A stretch of DNA of 44,435 nucleotides from contig NW_019091365.1 of the NCBI RefSeq assembly GCF_001949145.1, forward strand, positions 2,619,675 to 2,664,109, in the 5' to 3' direction. Under the pieces are notes generated by a model. It searched no databases. It was not told where the DNA came from and worked only from the letters and a program-made list of their open reading frames with translations. Shown here one piece after another: positions 34,701 through 44,435 of this stretch. Each line of letters begins with the position of its first letter. Positions within the stretch are counted from its first letter, which is position 1. The position numbers and the translations under genes are program-made. Source of the stretch: Acanthaster planci. Lineage: Eukaryota > Echinodermata > Asteroidea > Valvatida > Acanthasteridae.

Positions 34701-36315
34701 GGTGGAAAATTAGACGCAACTTTTTCCTGACTTGCACGTGGCTTGTGTTGTTTACGTTTTACATTGAAACTCTTGGTGGCACTATTCCACCGTGAACAAC
34801 CGGCCCATCGCGCGGAAAACCCAGGTTTGATTATTTTCGTTACAGTATTAAGCAAAAAATGCACGGTAGTAAAGTTGCTGACCGTCTTTGTTTTATTTAT
34901 TATTTCTAATATTAGTTTCTAAGGGATTGTTTCCGTACGTTGGGGAATTCGGCCTCCCATTTTTTGTTAGCAAAGTGTTAGGCGCGAGGCGCGATATCAT
35001 TCCTACCTCCATCATGTCCATGGTCATACTAGGCCTACAGGCTACATGTACAGTTATGTGAGTTAACAATTGTTGCCTGCGGTGTAGGGGTCATTGGGGA
35101 AAATGTTGCATCCTGACTCCACTTTTCTCATCATATATCATCTCAGTGAAAGTCAGTCATTACAGAAATGCCTTAGACACGAATTCTGGATTTTTCTGTC
35201 ATTGGTGTTTTGTACGCCCGAGGGGGCAACCGTGACGATTGTTTTTTATCTGTAATATGTGCATATTTTATTGCAAGATCAATTAAAACACTTTGACAAA
35301 TTGAAATGTGAACAGTAAATTAGATCATGGAGGTAGGAAAAGATAAATGCCAAGGAAAAGTTTTGATTGTGATGTCCTTCGTTGACTGATGTATGATGTT
35401 TTTATTTTTTTGCAGGAGGGGAGAAATCTAGGATTTATAACAAACGTATTTAATCGAGAAACCTGTGATCCATAAAGGATGGGGGTTTTGTCTAGTGGTT
35501 GAACTCAAGACATTATTTAACAACAAGATCCGGTGAAATATATTGACAAGTTTGAAGAGCAGACGAGAAGAAACAGTGGCGTGAGCATTTCATATAAACA
35601 GCAGTGACGATCGCAGCAGAAGCAGTGATCAGAGCATACTCTCGTTCCACAAGAAAAATAGTACCACTGCGGCTATCCACCCTCGTACCCAAACTTACAC
35701 AATTACAATGCAGTAGACGCGACACATCAACTCTGGGAAAGATCACCATGATCCATCTTTTTTTTTGTGGCCTGGCAACATTGCCACTGTGCGCGACTAT
35801 ACGCTTGTAACAGTCATGTTATCAGTTCACAAGTTCCAATAAAAATTCACAATCTATGACCGTGGTATAGCAATACATGATGTAGCCCAGGTCAGGTGTG
35901 GACTCCCTGACTGTTCTACTTGTACATGTACATGACGGAGGGAGTCCAGGATATGAAGGGTCGAAAAGGGGTGAAAAATTTTGCAACTGAAATTTCAACC
36001 TGGACGTTATACGCGCCCAGTCGTAACGTAATGAAGACCTCGGCTAGATGTAGGTCAAGGTCAATCCGTGCGATCACTCGATCTGTCCATAATTTCATCT
36101 ACACAGGTGATTTCCCATTCTAATTCATGGCTGTGGAAGGCTGTCAAGTTGGAGATTTCAAACAGCATCACGCCCAACTTATTCCGTGTGTTTTTCCGTG
36201 AACATCAGGCACACAGTTTGTATTATAAAGCCAACGTTGAACTGACATGACTGATAACATAACAATGTAACGTTCTAAGAACAATGATTGAGGTGTAAGG
36301 CTGTCAGTGCAAGGG

Positions 36316-36872
36316 CAGTAGAGATGCACAATGCAACTCAGGGACTGTCCCTGTATTCAGAGAAGTCTCTTCATTTGAGGACAAAACTAATCCTCTGAAA
36401 GAGAGAATGTCTCCTTAAAAGGGAACATTTTTCCCAAGTGGGCTTAGGCCAGAAATATTCACATGCTATTATCAATTTTTTCTCTCCTATTTTCCATTCA
36501 TATTTAGTTATTTAAGTTGTTTTTATGAACTTTCTGCCATGTCGCTTGATTAACTATGTCATAAAGAATTGACTTTCAGAAAAAATTGTTTTGATGCGGT
36601 CTTTTTCCCACCTTTTATGTTCCATTGCAAACTCCTGCCTGTAATCCTAGAAGTAAACTGTAGATTTTTTTTTAAACAGCAGCCTTCAATGTTTTCTTCT
36701 GCCGAATCCAATTAAGACATTAAGAGATCCTCATGCCCACTTGAAAAAAATTGTCCCCGTTTAGAGGGACATTCTCTCTTTCCGGGGACTGATTTTGTCC
36801 TTGAATAAAGGGACTTCTCCAAACACAAGGACAGTCTCTGAGATGTCTTAGTTGTGATGTGCGCCTCTACTG
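36316..36872. mobile_element. Foldback element with arms of about 135-140 bp
   Basis: The left arm (36316-36450) and right arm (36730-36872) are inverted copies: GAGAGAATGTCTCC against the inverse GAGAGAATGTCCCT, GAGGACAAAACT against AAGGACAAAATC, CAAGTGGGCTTAGG against CAAGTGGGCATGAGG, and CAGTAGAG at both tips. The spacer is about 280 bp of AT-rich sequence with no open frame. Long arms without a transposase indicate a non-autonomous element. Confidence 0.75.
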
Positions 36873-37749
36873 AATGGTGTGGGTTCAAATCTGTGTGCTG
36901 GCAATTGTATTTTTTTTCATTCCCCAGAAAAATGGCACTTTTATTTTTTGGTTTGAAATTGATATTACGAATTGCAGAATATCTTACTTTCTTGTCATGA
37001 TTCATGGCAGAATTCCATCTCATGAATAGGAATTCACAGTGACAGTGTGGGCTGCAAGCAACGTGAAAATTTGTTGCAGTAAAATTTTAAATAACTGACC
37101 AACACTCACCACATATGTTACATGAAGGATGCCTTGCCAATACAAGAGCACTGACATATTAGGGATCGGTTTATCCACTGCCTTTTCAAGTTTGATATTG
37201 CCTTATAAATACATGTTCATCTTTTGATCGTTTAGCTTGAGTGAATCTTCGATTGTCTAGAAGACCTTGCCTTCCTCTGTTATGAGGGTCTTCTTTCCCG
37301 ACTGCATCATCAGTGCCAGGAGTGGTCTGTGCATTGGTTGGATAGATGTTCGACTGCACACCATCTATGTCCTGGCTGTGGTCCACTTGCCGTTTGATCT
37401 GCATGAAATACTGAGATGGCTGCAGGTGTGTTAAAAAACTTCCACTCCGTCCAAAATATGCCATTTTGAATAACTGGATACTGAGAGTTTTGAAACTTTA
37501 GCAGATATGCAAGAACCATTCACTCCAGTAAAGAACGTGGTTACACTTTTCTGAACCTGACATGAATGAACCTCTACGTACACTCTTACATGTTGAGGAG
37601 ACAACAGTGAGCTAAACAGGCAAGATTTCTCGTTGTCGTACGTTCATATCAAACACGTCTCAGTAGGAGGAGGGTGGGGGTTTGGGATGGGAAAAAAAGA
37701 GAGAGAAGAGATGGATGAAAAGAGATTGATAGACTAACAGTTGGGAGAG

Positions 37750-37996
37750 GGGTCATTCCATGAGGTTGGGGCACAATTTGTGACGGTGTCCTTGTTACAT
37801 GGGTAACTTTTGCCACCTGTCATGACCTGCAGAGTAGGACATTTACTTTGTAAAAATAAAACACACCCGTGCCTTGCAAGATGTATAACAATGTCAATTT
37901 TGAATCCACATGCAGGGAAATAACTGCTCATTTTTATGGAACCCATGTAACAATTGACACCGTCCCATATTGTGCCCCAACCTCATGGAATGACCC
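37750..37996. mobile_element. MITE with GGGTCATTCCATGAG ends, copy 2, with AGAG target duplication
   Basis: This 247-bp element is homologous to 22599-22824 in opposite orientation. The ends are inverted repeats of about 54 bp with few mismatches (GGTTGGGGCACAATTTGTGA against GGTTGGGGCACAATATGGGA). It is flanked on both sides by AGAG (37746-37749 and 37997-38000). A 4-bp duplication and GGG ends leave the superfamily open. Confidence 0.85.
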
Positions 37997-38135
37997 AGAG
38001 ACTGATGCTTTGGTTGCATAAATTCTTTCCCAAGTGGGCAAAATGACTTCAATATTTAGCTAAAACCGTAGGCTTTGTTGGGGCTAACTTCAGTTGCTAG
38101 GCAGTTTGCACAGTCGGCCGTTGTCAAATTTGCAG

Positions 38136-41100
38136 ATGGAGACAATCACCAGACAGAGACCCCTGACTGTAGTCGGCTCGCTGACCCACCAGGGGGACCC
38201 AAACAGGGCCGTGATACAGCAGCTCGGCCGGCAGGCCTCGGAGAGATTCTGCCTAGAGCTCACGAGACCCGATGTCTACAGCCTACCCACGTGCATGCTG
38301 TTAGAAGATTGCGAAGCCACATCAGCAGACCCCGTCCTCATCCTGTACAACCAGAGACAGATATCAGCATGCTCGCTGCCAAATAAGAGTAGTGTAATGA
38401 GAACATCGTCCGGCTTAAGTTCGTTTGACCCGTCCACGTATGGGGAAAGAGGTGATGGCACAGTCCAACCACAGAGAATGGGTCTTCAAATTGAAACAGT
38501 CCTGTCGGTTATTCAAGAAGGGGTGCAGCAGTTACGTATGTTCAAGGACTGGGACATCTCCATGGATGTCAAGACTCAAGGTGGCATATGGTCAGTTATC
38601 CGTGGGCTCCTTGCATCCCTTACGTCCGTCTTGGTTTCCATGGGAACCCTCGTCTTACTGCCATTCCGGAGCGAGCTTTGCCACAGGTGATTTTTTGTAG
38701 GATCTTGAAACCATCTTCATGGACCTGCATAACACAGGAATGTCCACAGTGCTGCAAAGATTTGCCCAGAAAAATGAGTTAGCGGCCTAATGTAATGAGT
38801 TTTACACTGTTGTCAAGTGGTACTCTGCTACCTTCTGAATTTGCAGCCTCATAGCTCAATGGAAGTGAGTTCTCTTACAGGACTTGCCCAGACTTATTTA
38901 TCAGTCGTTGGCGAGCCCTACATTTGATGCAGCAAAATAATGAATTGCCCCATCCTTCAAAATTTACTTTGGAGTTTAGAGCATTTTGCAGGATTTAGGA
39001 AAGAACAATCAAATCACTTTAATGTGCATGGGGCTTGCGTATGCTGTCTAGTCAAGTGTGAGATCATGCATAGATTTCATACAAATAGAAGGATTTTGTA
39101 GGCTTTAGGAAGGTTCTGTGATGCTAAATGCCTCGACAGTTTAAGTGAACTGAGTGTTGTGTAGGGAAATAATCTTTCAAAGTTAAACAAGTGTTTAGAT
39201 TGGGCAGACTTTGAAATGGAATGAAGATCTTTGGTTTTGGTTGTTGAATTAACCCAAACAGTTCAAAATCCTCCAATTTCAATTTACTTTTGTTTCCTGA
39301 AATTGTTTGTGAAAGGAAGGCAGGAAATTATGAAAAATACTACAGTGGAACCTCATTAGTACTAGCTCTGTTAATACAAGTTTCTGCTTAAAACAAGGAC
39401 ATATTTGGGCCCCAGTCCTTTGTGTTTCATTGTTTTAATTCCTAACACACATGGTTCCTGTTATAACAAGGTAATTTCCCGAGTCCGAAGGATCTCATAT
39501 TAATGAGATTTGACTGTGTTAGTTTTGAGTTCATCTTAGGCGGTCATTTCTTTTTCTCTTTGGGCAGACTGTCAAGCATTCCAAGTTTCCAGAGAGCACT
39601 GACGTTCACCCAGACAGGTTGTCAGATACAGGCCAAGTACAATCACGTACAAGACTTGCTGGATGCGTACACCACTACTGGTGGTGAGAGGCACACAGGC
39701 AGAGGAGAACCAGTGGAACAGACCAGCTTTTCAAAAAGACTTGAATATCTGAGGTAAGCTGCTCTGGTCGATGAAATTTGCCAGTCTGAGCTCTGGGATG
39801 GAAGCAAATTAGTTTGGAAAAGACTGGAGTGGGTTTGCATCCTAGAGGGGCATAATAGTCGGATATTGGTCGCATTTTGATGGAGAAATGCTCAGAAACT
39901 TAATTCCGGAAGTGGTTCCTTCCAAAAGAGCTTTGTTGTAAAATTGGTAGAGTTTGACCTGCAGTGGTCAAGTTTGTGGAGACTTTGAACATCAGAATTT
40001 CCTAAACCTGTGAAACCTTTGATTAGAAGAAACACTGTGAGAATTGCTTACTTGTAACTTTCTATTCATTGATTTTTGCTTAGCCTGTGAAATTTGCCCA
40101 AGCAGTAATTTCTGGCCATAGCCTCTCTTTGAAATGGGCTTTGGATGAGAAGTCCCTCGTCAGTGTTCCTGAGCAAGATACTGTACCACATTTTGCCTTT
40201 CCTTCACTCAAAGTTTTTGTGCTCAAAATGACCCTATCAAACATATTAATTCAAGACCAATGGTTTGGCTCTTTTTTTTCCTGTAAGGACCTGTAACCTG
40301 TTTACATACCTTCTGCTAGACGTGCTGCTGGGAGTGTCTCTGATGTGCTGGATTCATCACAACAGCTGGCCAGATGTCTGGGCAGAATGGATCATGTCCT
40401 CGGCCAATGTATGTCCCACCCATGGCCTAATGGATCTTGTCACTGATCTAGACACTGTTCATGCTTAGATTAGGTTTGGAAGAATGATGCTATTAACATT
40501 TAATTGGGACCAGATGTCAAGTGTTTTAAGCATTTTAAGGAATGTCATGCAATTATTTCAAGCATTTTAAGGAATTTTTCCTTCACAACTCCACTTTCCA
40601 TGTGCGTATAAGGAGATACCATTTTGGGATGACATGCCGATGAATATGGACTGAATGGAGGTGGCAAGTTGCCTGTTTTTGTGGATTTCTGTCATGGAAG
40701 ATTATGTAAGGGCTTTAAGTAGATCTGGTGACTTCAAACTCATTTTGTAGGTTGGCCCCATTGGTCTACAATCGTGCGCGAAACTACTGTCAGCTATTAA
40801 CCCCTTGACGCCGGGACTTTTTTCTGAAAGGGAACTCCGAGAATTCCAGCCTCGCTTGGTCACGAAGGCCACCTGCCAAACCGCAAATTCTCGGTTTGTG
40901 GCCCTGCGAGCTCTGCATGCTTTGATTTACACTGTGAAAAGGCTCATTGTTTGGTGACACGCGGCTCTATTCACGCTTCCACATTTCCGTTGCCTCTTTT
41001 CAAAGTGGGGGACTATTGTGAAGCTGGTGATTATGATGCAAATTCGGCCTTTTCATTTCTTGGCAACACACAAAGGCCAATCACCATATATACAAGAGCC

Positions 41101-42584
41101 AGGGTATGCTTTCTTTCACCGTGTTCACTCGAGCGTGGACAGAGAATAACAGCTGAAAAGCGGGCTGAGGGATTAAGGGTCAAACTTCAGCTGTTTACAA
41201 ATTGGGACTGTAGGGCTCTCACTCATCTTTTTTTTGTTTGTTTTGTTTTTGCAACTAAAGACAACTGCCGGGTCTCTGCAGATGTTGCTGCAGTGGCTGA
41301 TGGGAGCCCCAGCTGGCCTGAAATTGAACAGCGCCCTTGCTCACTTTCTGGGCCAGTTCTTCCTGTATCATGTCTACCTTTGGATTGGTAAGAAATAAAG
41401 AAAGAAAAACAGATAAAGATGGCAATATACCAGCATCTGTGAATGATGGATATTGTTAGACACATGCACTGTGCACCTTATTAATGCATTGATGATATAA
41501 TATGGCAGATTCTGTCTTATTCCATGACTGTTAGATTTAAACTAAATGTACCTAAATTTGATTTTTTGCAATGCCAAAATGGTAAATGTAATAAGTTGGG
41601 ACTGTGAACAGTGTGCGTCAGTGATGAAAATATAAACACCAACACAAGGAGCATTTTACATTAATGATTCACAGTCAGGGCGAACAGTTTTTTGAATGTT
41701 TGATCCTGAGTTAATAACCTTTTTGCAAGTTAACTTTGACCAAAATCTGGTACACTGAGTTCTTTAAATTCACGTGAACATACCGACTTGAATTCTCCTT
41801 ACTAAAACTGCCGTTGCTATACCTCGTGATTCGAGGCATGCTTTTGCTTAGTTACATAAGAGACGCCTTGCAACAATGCACTGTGGATAAGAAGGGCACA
41901 ACGGCACCAGTCCATTTCAGAGACGGTGGTCGCTATGCGAAAGCTTGCCCCGATTCACAAGGTATAACAACAGTGTCTTTTGTTTGGGGAATTCAAATCG
42001 TTATGTTTATGTGCAGTCATATAACTCAGTGCACCAGATTTATTCAAATGCAACTCGCAAATGGCTTATTGATTCTTACCCTTATTTGTACTTCCTATTT
42101 CTGGTGTTCAATCTCACCAAGGCTCCCTTGAGGATGATACTGTAACCTTGTAAGCCAGAAGCAACTGACAGAAGACAATGAAGAAATGGAATCATTTGCA
42201 TGCAGTGTCACATAGTTTTGTGAAGTCTTGTTTACTTGTTTACAAGAGAATCCTGCACCATTCATTACTCTGTCAAAGGCCGTCCAACTGACTGGTGACA
42301 GTTGATGTTGTTTAGTCACTGTGCGTTCCTTGCCCTACCTGTATTGAACTTGTAATTTGCTTTGTAATAGACGGAATGATAACTTCTCTTGCTGCAGCTC
42401 TGCTTGTAACATTGCAGTCTTTGTCCCTAGGTTATCTGTCCGCCATGCAGCCAGTGCTCAGCTGGGTGATTTGGTGCATGTCTCTGACGGGTTGTCTGGG
42501 GGTATCTGTCATCCTGGCCGTAGCGTGTGACATGGTGTCCATGCTGACCTTCCACATCTACTGCTTCTATGTCTATGCCGCCAG
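38136..42584 (+). CDS. PIGQ: Phosphatidylinositol N-acetylglucosaminyltransferase subunit Q (PIGQ/GPI1), partial: five internal exons
   Basis: Exons 38136-38686, 39568-39753, 40288-40408, 41282-41387 and 42431-42584 join in frame (1118 nt, 372 codons plus 2 nt) with GT/AG borders. PIGQ is a membrane subunit of the ER complex that adds GlcNAc to phosphatidylinositol, the first step of GPI-anchor synthesis. Recognisable pieces are VLILYNQRQ in the first exon, [13 protein letters not shown] then [10 protein letters not shown] in the fourth, and [14 protein letters not shown] in the fifth; all match the human protein closely. Hydrophobic membrane-type stretches occur in the first, third, fourth and fifth exons. 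The first exon begins right after an acceptor-like TTTGCAG with an in-frame ATG. The family normally has some 50 more N-terminal residues, which I could not locate upstream, so 38136 is probably not the real start. After the phase-2 donor at 42584 the remaining C-terminal exons lie beyond the window. Confidence 0.93.
39343..39516. mobile_element. Tigger/pogo-like MITE in a PIGQ intron
   Basis: The 174-bp element starts CAGTGGAACCTCATTA and ends, inverted, CAGTCAAATCTCATTA. It carries internal TTAATACAAG and TTATAACAAGG phrases typical of Tigger/pogo-derived elements. A TA lies on the left side, but the right flank is not TA. Confidence 0.7.
40796..41185. mobile_element. Possible inverted-end element in a PIGQ intron
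   Basis: The left end TTAACCCCTTGACGCC-GGGAC and the inverted right end TTTGACCCTTAATCCCTCAGCCCG resemble each other with gaps. The interior is more GC-rich than the surrounding intron. The right end lies about 100 bp before the exon at 41282. The resemblance is partial. Confidence 0.35.
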
Positions 42585-44435
42585 GTGAAACACAAAATCT
42601 CATGTTTCTGTGTAACAACCCTTGTGTTATTACAAAGAAAATGTTCATACTGGCTGCAATGGTGTGTCCCTGAGGAAGATATTTTACCACAACCTCTCTG
42701 TCCAACCTACATCAGCACATCGAAGTTTCAAGTAAAATTTTACTGGACCAAAGGGTGGACTGCTCTCAAGGATTACTTTTAACGGTTTTTCCCAAAGAAC
42801 ATTCCAAAATAGGTAGAACAGATATGGGTAATTCCAGAAAATAAGGGGTCCATTTTTGGTGAGCTGCGAAGCAAGTGCGAGCCTATGTAGGAGGATCATG
42901 GAGACAAGGTACATGTATGTAGAAAGTGAATGAAATGCTGGATAAGGTTTGCATAATGGTTGGGCTTGATGGGACAGCAAGACTACGGAGTGAAGGGAAT
43001 GGTGGGGAGGGAGCAGAGTAGGAGATGAATGGGATGATGGGGAGGGGGCGGCGTAAGAGATGGATAGGATGTTGGGGAGGGGTGGAGTAGGAGATGGATA
43101 GGATGATGGGGAGGGTGGAGTAGGAGATGGATAGGATGATGGGGAGGGGGCAGAGTAGGAGATGGATAGGATGATGGAGGGGTGGAGTAAGAGATGGATA
43201 GGATGATGGAGGGGTGGAGTAGGATATGGATGGAAAGATAAGGTGGATGTGGGATTGGAGATAGATGGAATTAGGGGTGCATGGAGTCAAAGTAGACATG
43301 GTAGATATGGGATGATGGGATATGGATGATGGGGGTAGAATTGTAGAAGATAGCATGATGGGGTTGGATACAAAGTGCAGAACTGTACTTTAAAGGAATT
43401 TTAATTGTGCACCATCCATCAAACTCACAAATGTACTTATTATATAATCATCCAGGTCAAGTCTGATTGGACTGGACCCACATTCTATAGGCATTCCTCT
43501 CTCCTGTAAAGAACTGTGAAGCCTTTGTACCTGTATCTCCCTTGTTGGTGGTCTTTATTGATCTACTTTTAAACGACGTGCGCATTTCAACACACAGCCT
43601 ACATACAGCACTAACTCCTAGGTTTTTTTTCTCCTAGAGTACAATTTATTTTATTGCTAAGGTGGATAAAATATCTTGGACATCTGTATTGCAGTCGTAT
43701 GTCAAGCAATCTTATTTTGATGAAGTTTGGTTAGTATTTTCTTGTTTAATTTAGTAACAATATTTGTATAACTTGGATTTCTCTTTCAAATTCATAACAA
43801 GCAGCGAGCCATGGCGGCTTTGCCGTTCTAGTCCGGAAACCCAGGGCTTGGGGAATCAAAATACCTACACTACCAATATCACTATGAATTGCAGCACCGT
43901 GAATTTGCAGTTAATTTGCAGTTTCACTGTGAAATAGTTTTTTCACTGCAACTTTATGGCAGTTCACATGCTACATCGTCGGCTTTGTTATTCCACCACT
44001 TTGTATATAGTTTCACAGTCTCTTGGCAATTCCATAATTCGGTGTGGTAACTTCACCACTCAATGTGCCTTTTGCCCACAATAGTTGGAAATATTCATAT
44101 GTCTTCTGGTATGTGGTCAGGGGGGGGTGTTGTGACATGTAACACCAAGTTTCGTGGAATTTTATGAATCGTGTCACATTTTAGGGCTGAAAAAAACTTG
44201 TGTCCTTCCTCCATGGTTCTACATAAGCAAAATGTGCTTATCAACTTTTCAGCTGCATCCGGCAAATTTGAGCCATCGTACGTGTATCCATCTCTTCTCA
44301 CAGCTCAAAAAAGGAAAAATCAATCCTGTCTTTCCTAGGACAGACAGGATTCTGTCTTCACAAAACACCTGCTTTACATTCACAACATGTGGAAAGAAAG
44401 TTTTGTGGTTTTCACAAGTTCCCTTCGCATTTCGC
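42585..44435. other. Start of the next PIGQ intron, no exon found
   Basis: After the donor at 42585 I found no sequence matching the next conserved PIGQ segment, so the intron should run past the window. It contains the minisatellite at 42987-43245, a short hairpin at 44322-44352 (AATCCTGTCT and its inverse), and otherwise AT-rich sequence. Confidence 0.6.
42987..43245. repeat. Minisatellite, 31-36-bp unit, about seven copies
   Basis: The unit is GAGTAGGAGATGGATAGG followed by ATGATGGGGAGGGG, with copies differing mostly in the number of G residues. The purine-rich strand is the plus strand. The 157-codon minus-strand frame across it (Ser/Pro/His/Ile-rich) is produced by the repeat and is not a gene. 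Confidence 0.9.

Larger units (their letters stand above)
34701..38135. other. Upstream region of PIGQ, no exon identified
   Basis: The N-terminal exon of PIGQ is expected here but no matching frame was recognised. The region contains the foldback element at 36316-36872, a MITE at 37750-37996, and a 92-codon minus-strand frame at 37186-37464 with no recognised family. AT-rich stretches and ACATGTA words occur near 35040 and 35920. Confidence 0.4.

Noticed and set aside
37186-37464. 92-codon minus-strand open frame with a hydrophilic, gene-like composition
   Set aside because: No splice context, no recognised domain and no second copy in the window; it could be a transposon remnant, but I cannot support a gene.
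41814-42131. 105-codon plus-strand open frame in a PIGQ intron
   Set aside because: It lies between two well-defined PIGQ exons, is not needed for the frame, and has no recognised similarity.
42987-43245. Regularly spaced repeats suggesting a CRISPR-like array
   Set aside because: The units are directly tandem without unique spacers, in an animal intron; this is a minisatellite.
42883-43356. 157-codon minus-strand open frame rich in Ser, Pro, His and Ile
   Set aside because: It is the translation of a purine-rich minisatellite; the periodicity of the protein equals that of the DNA repeat.

Overview
This is an intron-rich, AT-leaning animal nuclear window. It carries two highly conserved metazoan housekeeping genes and a tandem array of secreted alpha-L-fucosidase genes. 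The short dispersed inverted-repeat elements, the tRNA-type SINEs and the frequent ACATGTA words suggest a marine invertebrate. A non-vertebrate deuterostome (echinoderm, hemichordate or cephalochordate) is my best guess, but the sequence alone does not settle the phylum. I see no bacterial genes, rRNA, tRNA genes or CRISPR array.

Layout. Positions 1-19862, minus strand: three GH29 alpha-L-fucosidase genes in tandem, all with the same eight-exon structure and intron phases 2,1,0,2,1,2,2. Copy A (174-3434) is cut by the left edge and lacks exons 7-8. Copy B (6052-10446, 460 aa) and copy C (13737-19862, 472 aa) are complete. A and B are a recent duplication of about 7 kb that includes introns and about 0.95 kb of 5' flank. 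C is older, but some of its exons are unusually similar to A and B. Positions 22054-31248, plus strand: a complete ten-exon WIPI2-type autophagy gene (477 aa) with the FRRG phosphoinositide motif, head-to-head with copy C. Positions 38136-42584, plus strand: five internal exons of PIGQ (GPI1), a subunit of the first enzyme of GPI-anchor synthesis. Its N-terminal exon was not found and its C-terminal exons lie beyond the right edge.

The fucosidases would act together in lysosomal or secreted removal of fucose from glycans. WIPI2 and PIGQ belong to unrelated pathways (autophagosome formation; GPI anchoring), and I see no operon-like logic linking the three loci.

The spaces between exons hold many short non-autonomous elements: a mariner-like MITE, a 4-bp-TSD MITE family present twice, a Tigger/pogo-like MITE, a foldback element with arms of about 135-140 bp, tRNA-derived SINEs (one with a small inverted-repeat element inserted in it), a degenerate GGTCTC array, a minisatellite, and an unusual palindromically arranged array of a TTTGCCTAAC-containing unit at about 33985-34700. 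I did not find a convincing new multi-gene system. The strongest leads are the altered active site of fucosidase copy A, the mosaic similarity among the three copies, and the 34-kb repeat array.
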